A stretch of DNA of 64,000 nt from Argopecten irradians (GCF_041381155.1 NC_091140.1:19868864-19932863), one strand, 5' to 3'; positions 29,101-39,069 are shown, counted from the stretch's first letter. A program made the numbers and translations. Notes: generated by a model from the letters alone, not told the origin.

Positions 29101-32100
29101 TCGGAATTTTCCGCCTGGCAACGGATCGGAGAATGACGTTGAGATATGTTTTGTTGCCGCAGTTACGTATATTTGCATAAAGTGAAAGTAATAGTATCCT
29201 GTGTTCAATATTGTTTTTCGTGTTATAAGCTCAATGCCAGTAATTCAGCAAAGCAATGATTCTAATAATTGATGATTCTAATCATAGTTTCAAGCAGTAC
29301 AATTAGTCAGTAATAAGCAATAAGAACAAAGCACAAGACTGGGCTGAAGTTGGTTCCGAGTTCCAAGTTCCGTTTAAGCTAAACGGAACTCGGAACTGGT
29401 TCCGAGTTCCGTTTTACTTAAACGGAACTCGGAAAAAATGGGAGTTGAAAAATTGGGAGTTGATCGAAAACTAAATTAAAGTGGATTTACCAATATTAAT
29501 CCATTAAAAAAGCCAACAGGCAAGATTTCTAATATGTCCAAAGCACATTGACTTTTTCATCTGAAATGATAGAGAATTTCTTTAAACGGAATTCGGAACT
29601 GGTTCCGAGTTTCGTTTTACATAAACGGAAATAGATGTTATTTGGAAACGTATTTAAACTAGCTCTATCACAAATTATCCATAAAAAACGCACCAGAGAA
29701 CATTTGTAATATGTTCAAATTACATAAACTAAAATTTTTAAATTTTGTTTTTAAAAACAAAATCCTTAAACGGAACTCGGAACTCGGAACCAACTTCAGC
29801 CTCCCCAAGACTGAATGGTCAGATGAGATATCTTTCCGCTGTTAGAAATCCTTTATTTACATGACATATTTCTATTTAGTAACAGTTAAAACAAACCAAC
29901 AATCAAAATAATGGATTAACTGCTGCGTTCTCAGATAGGCTTTGCCTGAAATTATATTATGACAAATAATACTGCACAAATGCCATATCAAGTTTTCACA
30001 AGCATCCATTGTCTTATTTTCCTTGTATAGATTTGACGACAATAACATTCCTAGCCACAACCACTTCAATCAACGATGGATTCCGTGAGTACTGTTTAAT
30101 ATTGTATAACAAGAAATTATAGTTGTGAAGAAACGTTCGTCACCGCGAATGTTAAAGGCCCACTACCTTTCAGGAGCAAAAAATAAAGGTTCCTTAAAAA
30201 CAATAGTAACATTAGAAAATACATATCGATGGCATAAGATGAGGTAACAACACAAAACATATGCAAGATTTCAAGCGTAATATATGATAAATGTAGAGAT
30301 TCATTTCGCTTTTTTGCCGTCTGGCGCAGTGATAGTCAACTACCGATCGGTATGTAGGACGACGGCGAAAAATTAAAAAATTTCTTTATTTTAATTTAAT
30401 TCTTTAGAAGATGATGATTGGTCATATTAACGATAAGTTAATAACTTTTGCGACTCTACAAAATTATCGATCTCGTTTAACTTTCGCATTTTAAGAATTA
30501 AAAGCCGTTTCGGAAAGGTAGTGGGCCTTTAACAATAATGACATAATTTAATACAATAATGGAATCAGTGGGACAACGATGAATCAATGTTTTAGTCCAA
30601 GAAATACTAAAAGAGTTCTAAACAACGAAAGACAAAACCTGCAAATATTTTATGATATATTGCAACAGTAAATGAATTATATGTCTGATCAATCAACTTT
30701 AAGAACAAAAGTAATGAGTATGATCAGTTTCTGACGGGAAAAATATTTATATTGTTTTAATATATGCACTTCACATATGATTTCAGAATGTAAAAACAGA
30801 AAGAAATCTGGACATGGATATTTAGAATATTTTGAATCTTTGAGTGACTGGGTGTTCTTTGGGTGTTCTACCAGACAAGAATTTAGCATCACAGAGTGCG
30901 ACTGTGTTACCAAAGGTGAGTATCAAGCACAGTGAATCCTGGTTTTACCGACACTCTATGGGACCGAGAACATGTAAATGTGTCGGATAAGACAGGTGTC
31001 GGTAAAATCAGTGGCCGGTGTTATTCAGAACTCGAGATCATGAAACAGTCTTAGACTGAAGTTTTTGCTTAGCCAATAAAATGATGTCATATTTTTGTAA
31101 CGTCATCTGTATTTGGCTAAGGACTAAGTCTAAAAACTTAGGACTCTTTTTTTGGAGTTAAGTCAAACGTTACATGATCTTGGGGTCAGGCTTTGTGTTT
31201 TCACTGTAACGCATATCAAAAGGACATACCGTTGTTCCCAAAACGCTGTGTAAAATGCTCCTTTAAAATCAAAGACTACTTTTTAATAATACTAGTTGAG
31301 ATATATTCTCATCATTTATGTCTAACATATCAAAAATGTTAATTGGTTAATGCAAAAATGCACCTTATACCTCCAATAAGAGTTAATTCTATTCACTCCT
31401 AAACAAATTTTACCTCTCTTTAATGTTGTTTCTAGATATCTCGTAATGTGTTTATACTATTGTAGCATCTTTTTACTGTTTTAGAACATATTGTGTCAAT
31501 CAAGTTTTCAAGAAAGCTGATTCTAGTAAAATACGTTTAGGTAATTATTAAATATTTATTTACGCAAGTCAGTTGGTCAGACACATTATGTATAATGATA
31601 TGTTTTCTAAAATTATCGTCTTTTTCAAATTTTAATTTCAGGTGGAAATGTTGCCATACCAAAGCCAACTACAGGTAGGGTCTCTGACTGCATCACATAT
31701 ACTTTTAGAGTTTCCATATCGGGATAATTAATGTATACGTTGGAATAAGTGTCTTTAGAAATATACACAACTCTCAAACATGTTATCAAAATATGAAAAT
31801 ATTAAAACTGTTTGCAAAATATTCTAACCTATTAGCATTTTGTAGATTGTAATCTGGAAAGCAAGAGGAAATGGATTTGTAGAGTATATTCCGGGATTAA
31901 TATGAAAATATTAAAAATGTTTGCAAAATATTCTAACCTATTAGCATTTTGTAGATTGTAATCTGGAAGCAAGAGGAAATGGATTTGTAGAGTATATTCC
32001 GGGATTAGGAGATGTTTACAGTGACTGTCCTCCGTCACAGCTGTTTTACTCCTCTTTGTGCGCGTGTGGAGGTTAGTGACACAGTAGCGATTGTCTGGAT

Positions 32101-35100
32101 CTACATATATACATACATTGACAATGCAGATCGAATTTCTATTTAATATAAGATATTGCGATTTAAGTCTGACACTCTATCATGCAAAGTTAGAGGACAT
32201 CAATAACGCTACTAAAATCGGCATTTGACTATCGGCCCGAGAACATTTGATTTGCATCTGCTTTTAAAAAATAGATTTAAGATTAAAATAAAAACCATAA
32301 CAGACTATATATCGAAATAAATTATGTGAAATAAATAGAAATCTATTCCCAACTCACATTACGAATATGAAAGTTGGTTATATTTATGTTTCTTGGTATG
32401 TTTTAATCAGGATGTATTTTTATTTCTTTTCATATGTCATCAACAGCAATTGGATCTGGCAAAAATGATATTGTCATCACTATAACCGACCAAAACCGAG
32501 TTCAAAGTAAGAGATTGTTTTACTAATCTCTTTTCGATGAAGTCAATATTATTTCATACAAAACAATATTTAGTCAACATAAACTGTTGAATTTATCTTT
32601 ATCCAATCTAATACAAATGACAAGTTTGTGTTTTTCATATTAACGTTTGTTTAATTGTTTTTTCTAAAATGTAATATTTAACAGGTTCGATTTAATTGTT
32701 TTTTTTTTTTAAGTTTTACCATAACACTATCTTGTAAAACATATTATATTCATATTGCGTTCTTGAAAGTAGATAACATCAATCGATTTATTACAAGACA
32801 CTATTCACTTGTATCAATTATGCTTTGTTTCAAAGATAGGATATATATAATACTGTAATTAAATGTCCTCAGTTGTTGTGTCAATATAACATGTTAGCTA
32901 AACAACTACAGATGTCACAGCCAATTTCCAGTACTTACCACGTACAGCCTATCAAACGCCATCTGGCATTCCATAGTCAGATAGCATATTATTCTTGTGC
33001 CATCGGGTGATGACGTAGTCCTCGAAGACCTAAACTTTCAATTGACGGATCGCCAGCGGTCAATCAAACTGCCCATATATTACACGAGACGTTGTATTTT
33101 GTATTGTAAATGTTACGACGCTTGCTCAGACATTCCAGGTGAATGTGCACTTCTGATTACGAGGCGTAACTAGATACTGTACTGCCTGGCGATTGGTCAA
33201 TACAGTTTTTTGCTTTATTTCATTACATTTTATAAAACAAAATCAATGAATTGTCATCATATTTCGATTTATTGCAATTACAAAATCGTCATCTTAAAAA
33301 AGCAGTAACAGCTACGAAACAACTACAATAACGCGTTAAGATATTTGGGAAAACTTATGCAAATTTATCATTTATTCATATTTGAAGAGTATCTAAGTGG
33401 GGTATACCGACAGTTTGACAGATATCTAACAAACGTGGTCTTCCAGAAGGTGAAATGTTTTAAAGTCTAAAATATTTTTGTGTACAATATCACTTCAATC
33501 AATACCCATTTCAGAGGCTTTCTGAGTCATGAAATAATCAAGGTTATTTTTTTTTTGAACTTATAATGCTCGTTGTTTGTATAGATGTTTTTCAGTATTT
33601 TTTTTTCTTTATAAAATTTTCTTTGTACATCACAGACTGTGCATTCGAAGAGCGTGGGGACGGATTCGTTGAACATGTCGTTGGACTTGGTCTAGTTTAT
33701 CACGACTGTTCTGGAAGTGAACGATTTGTATCTGCGTTGTGCAAGTGTATAGACAAAGGTACGCTTTTCAGAGACATATTATACCAAAGAACATCAGTGA
33801 TGTTTATCATCATTTCGATGGAAAATCAAGTATATTAATTGTTTACATTAACACAAATCAAGGATTAATAAAAATATAAACTTTTAATTTATTTTTCATC
33901 GAAAAACATTTATACTGTTATGAATCACTTTTTAGATATGAATCACGTTTCTTAAAGTGGCCGAAGAAAACTCACGTGTAACCCTTGACTTTCTTACGTC
34001 TGTGCGGGATCGACCCGGTCTGTGAAAAGTTATCTACAAACCCGACCACAGCGGGGGAACAGTTTTAACTTTACAATTACATATTATTATCATATTTTGG
34101 TGACATTGTTTACAGTTAAAGCATCATTTAATAATCAGATTTACGACCAGTCATTAAGTCAAATCCTTTACGGGTTTGTTCATGTTATATAATTATTTTG
34201 TTTGTCTATATAAGCTGTTTTCTCGACAGTATTACCAAATGGTTTATGGTGATTCATTTTGCGTATGAGTTTTGAGAAAAAATCAGTATTGAAATAAGAA
34301 CAAAACGTCTGCCTTTTTTATTCGATTGTAATTGTCCAGAGAGTAAAATTGGATCGATTTTACTTGATTAATATTATTCTGTTGTCTTTGTTTCAGATAC
34401 TAAAATCATTGATAACTCTTCCCCATCGAGGACTACAACTACACCAAAGAGTACTGCGGGTAAGAGTTGGTAAACGATTTTGTTAGCATGTAGTATGTTG
34501 TATGGTAATCCATTTTAGACGCATATGGTGAATATAGAATTAATAATTTTGATTCACTGAAACAGTCGTAATTATCAAGCGTAGCGATACTGAAAGGAAA
34601 TATTCAACTGGAACACAATACGATTAAAACTTCTCCGTCACCCCTTAATCTATTTTCCTCATCCTTTTAACATTATTGTAAATATTTGTACTTCTGTTGT
34701 TGTTTTAACTCTGTATTGTGTCATGTTTCCATCAGCGAGTACTGCAGCTACTACAGATCAGACTACGACCAGGCCAGGTAAGATCCTCAATCTAGTTGCA
34801 TTTAGTTATGTTTTATTTTACAATTGATGTTAAATCCATATAAATGCACTAATTATTTGAAGCATTTAAAGTTCTTGATGTGTTTAAACTTAAATATCTA
34901 CAAACTAGATATAAATATAAGATAAATATATACTCTTATCGATACAGCCTACTGTAAACATAGAAGTTTACGCGAGCGGGATATATACGGTAATTGCGCA
35001 AGGGTCGCTTTATCTAACGCGAAAGTTTAATGCAAGTAAATCGCGAAGTTAAGCGCTCGTAAAAAAATCCACGTTTACAGAATACGACGAGGAAATATAA

Positions 35101-37202
35101 AACCACTACAAAATATAATGTATATTGAATCAATTATAAGTTAGTTTATTTATCCGCCATTGCTCTACAAAGCTAATAATAGTTTTTTTTTTTTTTTTTT
35201 TTTTTACTTTGTTCTTACTTAATTAACATAGAGTTCTCTACGGTTCCACCAACCTCCACAGCAAGTCCACCGTCTTCTACCGGTACTGTTATTACCAATA
35301 AAGGTAAGCTGTTTATTGTATGGTACCTGTTATTATAGGGTCAAGGCACATGTAATATACGCAGTATTGAATTAAATCAACTAAAGTTTCGTTTAGTAAA
35401 TATGAAGTTGTGTTCACGTAACTCAAATTTCTTTCAAATAACTACGCTACTTAAAAGTGTCAAAATACAATGAAATCCATATTAAATCACTTTTCTTCGA
35501 ATTCCAATCCATTACATTACGTTTTCAACCAAACTAATATGTCGATGCCAAATAAAATGCATCGAGTCGGTCATCTTTGATCATAGTACATGTAGTCCAT
35601 TTCAACAACGAACCATTAGTATTGTTCGGTTGACACAACGTATACCGTTACAACTGATACGAACCTGCAAATGAAACGCGTGGACAGTATATTGATGGTG
35701 ATTTACTATTGACCTTTTATAGATTGTATATATGAGCAAGTTCCCGGTGCTAGGCGTGAGTTCCGGACACCGATGGCGTGGATGCCAGGGCAATACATGT
35801 ACTTTTCGTGTAACATAGGACAAGAATTCGACATTACGGCATGTAGCTGCGTAGACGAAAAAGGTATCCGACACTGTAAACTGATTGAACAGAAATTTCA
35901 AATAGGATAAGAAAGAATGCCATATCATAATACAATCTCTTTAATTGCAAAATAGCATATACTACACTCAAAGAGAACAATATCCTATTAACCAAAAACA
36001 TCTATTATCTCATATAATGGTCTATTTCATTTCATCTTCTAGCCAACTATGTAAATGTGTATTCAAAAGTGCTTGTTCATAACTTTTGAAACTTCCTGGT
36101 TGATGGTTACTTACAAAGACGTCTACACTGTTTCCTAGAAGAAAGCTAATTGAGTAGCCGAAAAATTGAAAGTAGAGACGTTTTGAAGTTACACGTTAAA
36201 AAGGAGATACACGTGTATATTTGAAACAAAACTTGATGGTTAAAACATCTGATATTTTACCTGAGTGAAATAGTTGATACAACTACTTGTTAATGTGTCT
36301 AGTTTCCAAAATGTTCTGTGTAAATTATGTATCAGCACTGCCCTGTGTAGAGGTGATCATTATTAATATTTTGTACATTATATATGCCTAATGCATAATG
36401 TTTGATTTTATTCCAGTTACGACGACACAACCCACTATCAATCCAGGTAATTAAGGCCGTGTATTAAACAACTATAAATGCCTAAAGTATAAATATATAT
36501 GTAACAAATAATCTGTATAACTCTTTGCATTTTATGCTTGCATGTAATATTCCTTACGTTTTGCAAATTAATTTTAAGTTGATACATCGAACATTTTTTG
36601 TAACGCAGATTCATGATGCTAGGATCAGGTGTTATTTGCTACTTCAAAACATTATAATTATATATCTACGCCAACAAAAAATATATCATCCCGGAAATGT
36701 TTGGAGAGCTAACACAACAGGATAACAAACAATATGTAGATACTAACTTGAACAAATATAATCTGCTCTCGCATGATTTTTTTAAAAATATTGGGTGCAA
36801 TTATGTATATTTATGTAGGATTGTTAACGACAGAATAAGTATACCAAAACATTGTATTCCATCTTTTGTTTCCACATGCATCAATTGTATTGCATGATGG
36901 TTTATTGTATAGTTGTTAATTTCGAAAGTGTCGCATTTCGCGATTTGCTCATTGCAATTTATTGGCGGTGATTTCTTTGTAGCCCATAAAAGCGTCATTT
37001 GCTTATTATGACAAAATAACACATGGCTTTTCAGCTTAGGCGTTGCTTTTTGTTTACACCGATAGATTGTCCCTTTCTTCCGTCTGCTATCGGCGACAAT
37101 TACTTCCGCTTTTTGCTTTTTGGAATTGGATGGGTTGAGTTCAGCTGTGCCACAGGACAACGATATGATTATAGCATGTGCTTATGTGTCAGACGTACCT
37201 AA
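17108..37202 (+). CDS. Modular secreted mucin-like protein with eleven 4-Cys domains (26 coding exons)
   Basis: I joined 26 exons, all with GT-AG sites: 17108-17186, 17550-17690, 18208-18657, 20551-20673, 21279-21323, 22191-22313, 22499-22531, 24779-24862, 25313-25441, 26245-26280, 27350-27469, 27816-27887, 28241-28363, 28644-28718, 30031-30084, 30787-30915, 31642-31674, 31955-32071, 32447-32506, 33636-33758, 34397-34459, 34736-34777, 35232-35303, 35723-35863, 36417-36446, 37066-37202. The total is 2634 nt, 877 residues and one TAA. Every junction is phase 1, so all internal exons are multiples of three. Order: signal peptide, Cys1 (27-73), Thr-rich mucin segment (74-223), then Cys2 to Cys11 separated by linkers of 10-42 residues rich in Thr, Ser and Pro. 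All eleven domains fit C-x(22-27)-C-x10-C-x-C, and most have G-x-G-[YF]-x-E and V-[YF]-x-x-C. I recognise no named family. The second half resembles the end of a chitin-binding type 2 domain lacking some cysteines. A secreted, O-glycosylated matrix or mucus protein is inference. Small phase-1 exons may have been missed. Confidence 0.85.
17550..17690 (+). CDS. exon 3: Cys domain 1
   Basis: 47 codons. Spacing C-x25-C-x10-C-x-C with GDNYF before the second cysteine. The end, CPPGTLYNKAVCDC, is the copy most like the C-terminal part of a chitin-binding type 2 domain. Closest relative within the protein is domain 11, which shares the 25-residue spacing and GDNYF. Confidence 0.8.
18208..18657 (+). 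CDS. exon 4: Thr-rich mucin segment
   Basis: 150 codons, mostly Thr with Pro, Ser, Lys and Glu, and no cysteine: a dense O-glycosylation substrate. It includes a run of ACA triplets at about 18440-18472 giving consecutive Thr, so copy number may vary between individuals. The valine-rich frame on the other strand (18209-18541) is its shadow. Confidence 0.85.
18993..19326. mobile_element. TTAA-flanked MITE, family A copy 1
   Basis: Terminal inverted repeats start AGATGC[C/T]CCACCGCCGACA at both ends and are flanked by TTAA at 18989-18992 and 19327-19330, the target site of piggyBac-type transposases. Non-coding, 334 bp, in intron 4 of the modular gene. The same interior (GCACTATATCCTATATGGAATG, followed by TGCGCATGCA) recurs inverted at 41377-41732 and, truncated, near 40058-40337. 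Confidence 0.8.
19943..19970 (+). repeat. poly-T tract
   Basis: 28 consecutive T in intron 4 of the modular gene. A similar 22-base tract lies at 35184-35205 in intron 23. Confidence 0.9.
20551..20673 (+). CDS. exon 5: Cys domain 2
   Basis: 41 codons, C-x22-C-x10-C-x-C, with NGFIENIPGFGDIY before the second Cys. The acceptor is the AG at 20549-20550, because the AG at 20562-20563 would break the phase-1 frame. The 5' breakpoint of the 29-kb duplication falls inside this exon, near 20617. Confidence 0.8.
22191..22313 (+). CDS. exon 7: Cys domain 3
   Basis: 41 codons, C-x22-C-x10-C-x-C with GTGYVEDTPGIGKVWHSC. Strong acceptor CTATTCAG and donor AAAG|GTAAGC. Linker exons 6 (21279-21323) and 8 (22499-22531) flank it. 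Confidence 0.85.
22741..24622. mobile_element. 1.9-kb DNA transposon with about 80-bp terminal inverted repeats
   Basis: The left end 22741-22821 and right end 24542-24622 are inverse copies over about 80 bp, starting ATAGACATTT and including a CG-rich core with GTACTACGCGCGCGGACTC. The flanks give at most a TA or ATA duplication. No transposase is recognisable inside, so it looks non-autonomous. One protein-like frame (about 23467-23611, plus) is noted under findings. It sits in intron 8 of the modular gene. Confidence 0.8.
25313..25441 (+). CDS. exon 10: Cys domain 4
   Basis: 43 codons, C-x24-C-x10-C-x-C with DWVFYEC and CDC. The upstream linker exon 9 (24779-24862) ends in C rather than G, so the residue before the first Cys is Arg. 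Exons 16-17 share this odd junction and the DWVF motif, marking domains 4 and 7 as a pair. Confidence 0.85.
27350..27469 (+). CDS. exon 12: Cys domain 5
   Basis: 40 codons, C-x23-C-x10-C-x-C with GTGYIEH and NCPPNQIFS. It ends directly after CDC with Thr-Gly and lacks the DKG tail of other copies, as does its pair, domain 8. Confidence 0.85.
28241..28363 (+). CDS. exon 14: Cys domain 6
   Basis: 41 codons, C-x22-C-x10-C-x-C, with GDGYIENVPGVGDVYYTC and the tail CRCIDKG. Strong acceptor TTGGTTGCAG. Paired with domain 9 (tail CKCIDKG). Confidence 0.88.
29342..29805. mobile_element. MITE with nested palindromes and 7-8 bp target duplication (hAT-like)
   Basis: Both ends carry GGCTGAAGTTGGTTCCGAG followed by TTCC[A/G]AGTTCCGTTTAAG in opposite orientation. 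CAAGACTG flanks it on both sides (29334-29341 and 29806-29813), as expected of a 7-8 bp target duplication. The interior repeats GGAACTCGGAACTGGTTCC-type palindromes three times. About 465 bp, non-coding, in intron 15 of the modular gene. Confidence 0.85.
30156..30528. mobile_element. TTAA-flanked MITE, family B
   Basis: Perfect 16-bp terminal inverted repeat AGGCCCACTACCTTTC, flanked by TTAA at 30152-30155 and 30529-30532. 373 bp, non-coding, in intron 16 of the modular gene. TTAA targeting suggests mobilisation by a piggyBac-type transposase. Confidence 0.85.
30787..30915 (+). CDS. exon 17: Cys domain 7
   Basis: 43 codons, C-x24-C-x10-C-x-C, with GHGYLEYFESLSDWVFFGC and CDC. Same spacing and DWVF motif as domain 4. 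The exon before it (30031-30084) also ends in C, giving Gln before the first Cys. Confidence 0.85.
31021..31185. mobile_element. hairpin-type dispersed repeat, copy 1
   Basis: Contains GATCATGAAACAGTCTTAGAC and TTGCTTAGCCAATAAAATGA, and ends near GTTACATGATCTTGGGG. An inverted relative lies at 37490-37625. Ends pair as CATGATC...GATCATG. In intron 17. Confidence 0.6.
31790..32008 (+). repeat. 110-bp tandem duplication covering an acceptor and half an exon
   Basis: Copy 1 (31790-31898) and copy 2 (31899-32008) are near-identical, each with the intron end, the acceptor TTTTGTAG and about 55 bases of exon 19. Copy 1 has one extra A (CTGGAAAGC against CTGGAAGC), shifting the frame. Copy 2 continues into the full exon 19. 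Copy 1 is therefore a decoy acceptor with a dead half exon. Confidence 0.9.
31955..32071 (+). CDS. exon 19: Cys domain 8
   Basis: 39 codons, C-x22-C-x10-C-x-C with GNGFVEYIPGLGDVYSDC and CPPSQLF. It ends CACGG without a DKG tail, like its pair, domain 5. Confidence 0.85.
33636..33758 (+). CDS. exon 21: Cys domain 9
   Basis: 41 codons, C-x22-C-x10-C-x-C with GDGFVEHVVGLGLVYHDC and the tail CKCIDKG. The preceding linker ends in A, so the residue before the first Cys is Asn. A close copy lies at 52387-52509. Confidence 0.88.
33955..34070. repeat. degenerate dispersed repeat in intron 21
   Basis: Weak match to 52725-52840 in the equivalent intron of the duplicated copy (AAACTCACG... against AAACCCACG...). 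The insertion therefore predates the duplication. Confidence 0.4.
35723..35863 (+). CDS. exon 25: Cys domain 10
   Basis: 47 codons, C-x27-C-x10-C-x-C, the longest first spacing. GQYMYFSCNIGQEFDIT precedes ACSC. Three linker exons (22, 23, 24) separate it from domain 9. Confidence 0.85.
37066..37202 (+). CDS. exon 27: Cys domain 11 and stop
   Basis: Acceptor CACCGATAG, then 44 codons after the split Asp and TAA at 37200. Spacing C-x25-C-x10-C-x-C with GDNYFRF and GQRYDYSMCLC. The chain ends four residues after the last Cys. Linker exon 26 (36417-36446) precedes it. Confidence 0.82.
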
Positions 37203-37305
37203 CCTGCGGCACTCAAAGGTAAATTGGGGATCGGATAGAACAGATAAAATAATTTTCACGTTCTTAAATTTATCTCAAAATTCCAGTTGAAATGCATTAT
37301 ATTAG

Positions 37306-37311
37306 ATTAAA
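37306..37311 (+). terminator. possible polyadenylation signal ATTAAA
   Basis: ATTAAA lies about 104 bases after the modular gene's stop codon. The first AATAAA I see is about 810 bases after the stop (near 38012), so ATTAAA is the nearer candidate. Confidence 0.35.
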
Positions 37312-37489
37312 TTTGTAAATGATATTATGATATCTTATGCATGTATATTATGTTTTAAAGAAGAGGAAAGCTAAATATAGATTATATCTTCGAAACAAAT
37401 CCCGTTACTGCTTTGTATCTATTCGTGTTTCCTTTTACACCAAAGGAACTAGTTAAAGTCACAATGCCTTATATCATATTCAGGTCATA

Positions 37490-37625
37490 GGATCATTAAA
37501 CATTCTTAAGTCTATAACAGTTTTAAGTTTAGACTTAGCCAATCACAGATGACTTTACAAGAAGTTACGTCATTTTATTGCCTAAGCAATAACTGAATTC
37601 TAAGACAGTTTTACAGGTACTGCGT
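37490..37625. mobile_element. hairpin-type dispersed repeat, copy 2
   Basis: In inverse orientation it matches 31021-31185: AGACTTAGCCAATCACAGATG, ACGTCATTTTATTGCCTAAGC and TCTAAGACAGTTTT. Lies just downstream of the modular gene. Confidence 0.6.
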
Positions 37626-38931
37626 ACAGGTATAATAGATGCATAATGAAGTATAGTCTGCAAGTTGCAAGTCTTACTATGTAGATAAAGCTGTTATTAC
37701 ATATAGTATGGGTTGACCTAAAATTATATTTCGGGAATGACTCATGAATTGTCGGTTGCTGTTGTTACTGACACAATTGCAAACTGAGTGACATACTTGC
37801 AATATTTCTTAGTTCTTTTTTGTTAAATTTGCATTGATTTCCTTTTGTTTTGACAGCCTAAATATTCCGTCCTGCAAAACAAGAAGAGTTTTCATTCGTC
37901 GGAAATCCAAAAATCAGAGTTATATTTTGTGTTTTTCTGTAACGTTTGTGATTTATTTTCGTGTGTCCTTGTCCATTGAACCAAATTATATACAAAGTTG
38001 CCATTAAAACAGAAATAAAGACATACATAACTAACTCAGTTCTCATTTTTATGTAATTATAAAATGTTTTGGAATTGGTTTATGTTGATTTCAGTATATT
38101 CTTTGCTATTTAAATTGAATTGTCCTACTGTGGCATTCTTAAGCTGAAGTATGAAAGAAATATCAACCTACTTATAAATCCATTCTGTACGCGTTTATTT
38201 CTTTTTCTAAACGTTTTAAGCTTGTTTTTGAAGGAATAAATGTAATGTCACAATTCATTGTAAATCTACAAGGATAAAAAGACTTATTAATGTAACAGAA
38301 CTACACCTCATAAACCAACGAGAACAACCATTAACGCTTATACACGTTTATTTACATATTTGACTAATGAAAACATCGTGAAATTATCATAGCAATAAAC
38401 AAATTATTCACCGTGTGCAAAGGAAGCTACAACAGCAGCTGCACTATTACTGATTCGGAAAGGTAATGTTAATATAAAATCCAAACCCCCATCCGCATAA
38501 ATTGTAGGTCATGTCAAACATCGTACATGAGATTTTGTGAAAAACGTAATAGCAAAACCGTTAGACAATATTGGTTTATAAACCAAGTTCCTTGAAACAA
38601 TAAACAATAAAAAAATTAAATATGATAGGCAAGGCAATTGTGGGGATTGAGTGATACACTTTTTTCTCCCACTATTATCTGAAGATTTTTCACTAGTTTT
38701 AGCCGTCAGAGATTTTCTTCTCAACCCCTAGGGTTAGCGCCCGCTAACCTTTTGAACCTGATTACAATTACGTGACATTATGACTTAATGCTGCGTAACC
38801 GTGGCGTGCATTGTCGATGACGTCATCAATATTGACGTGTAGTCGACAAAACAATGTTCATGTCGCCGCGAGAATGCTTCTGTTAATTAAGCCGTTATCT
38901 CGTCTCTTTTGTTTATGGGAGGAAAATAACC

Positions 38932-39069
38932 ATTCCCTATCTATGAACGTGTGACAACGAAATCACAATCCCAAGAGGTAATTCATGAAGCCTAGGTATG
39001 GACGTTCATGAATTACCTGTACCTGCTACCGGGTTTTGATTTCGTTGTCACACCAACTGGGTAGGGAAA
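38932..39069. repeat. near-complete palindrome (138 bp)
   Basis: Left arm from ATTCCCTATC with GTGTGACAACGAAATCACAA and GGTAATTCATGAA. Right arm is the inverse with TTCATGAATTACC and TTTCGTTGTCACACC. About 60-base arms around a 12-base centre containing CCTAGG, typical of a fold-back MITE. Confidence 0.75.

Noticed and set aside
36801-37160. 119-codon minus-strand frame
   Set aside because: It lies opposite the last exon of the modular gene, which explains its openness there.
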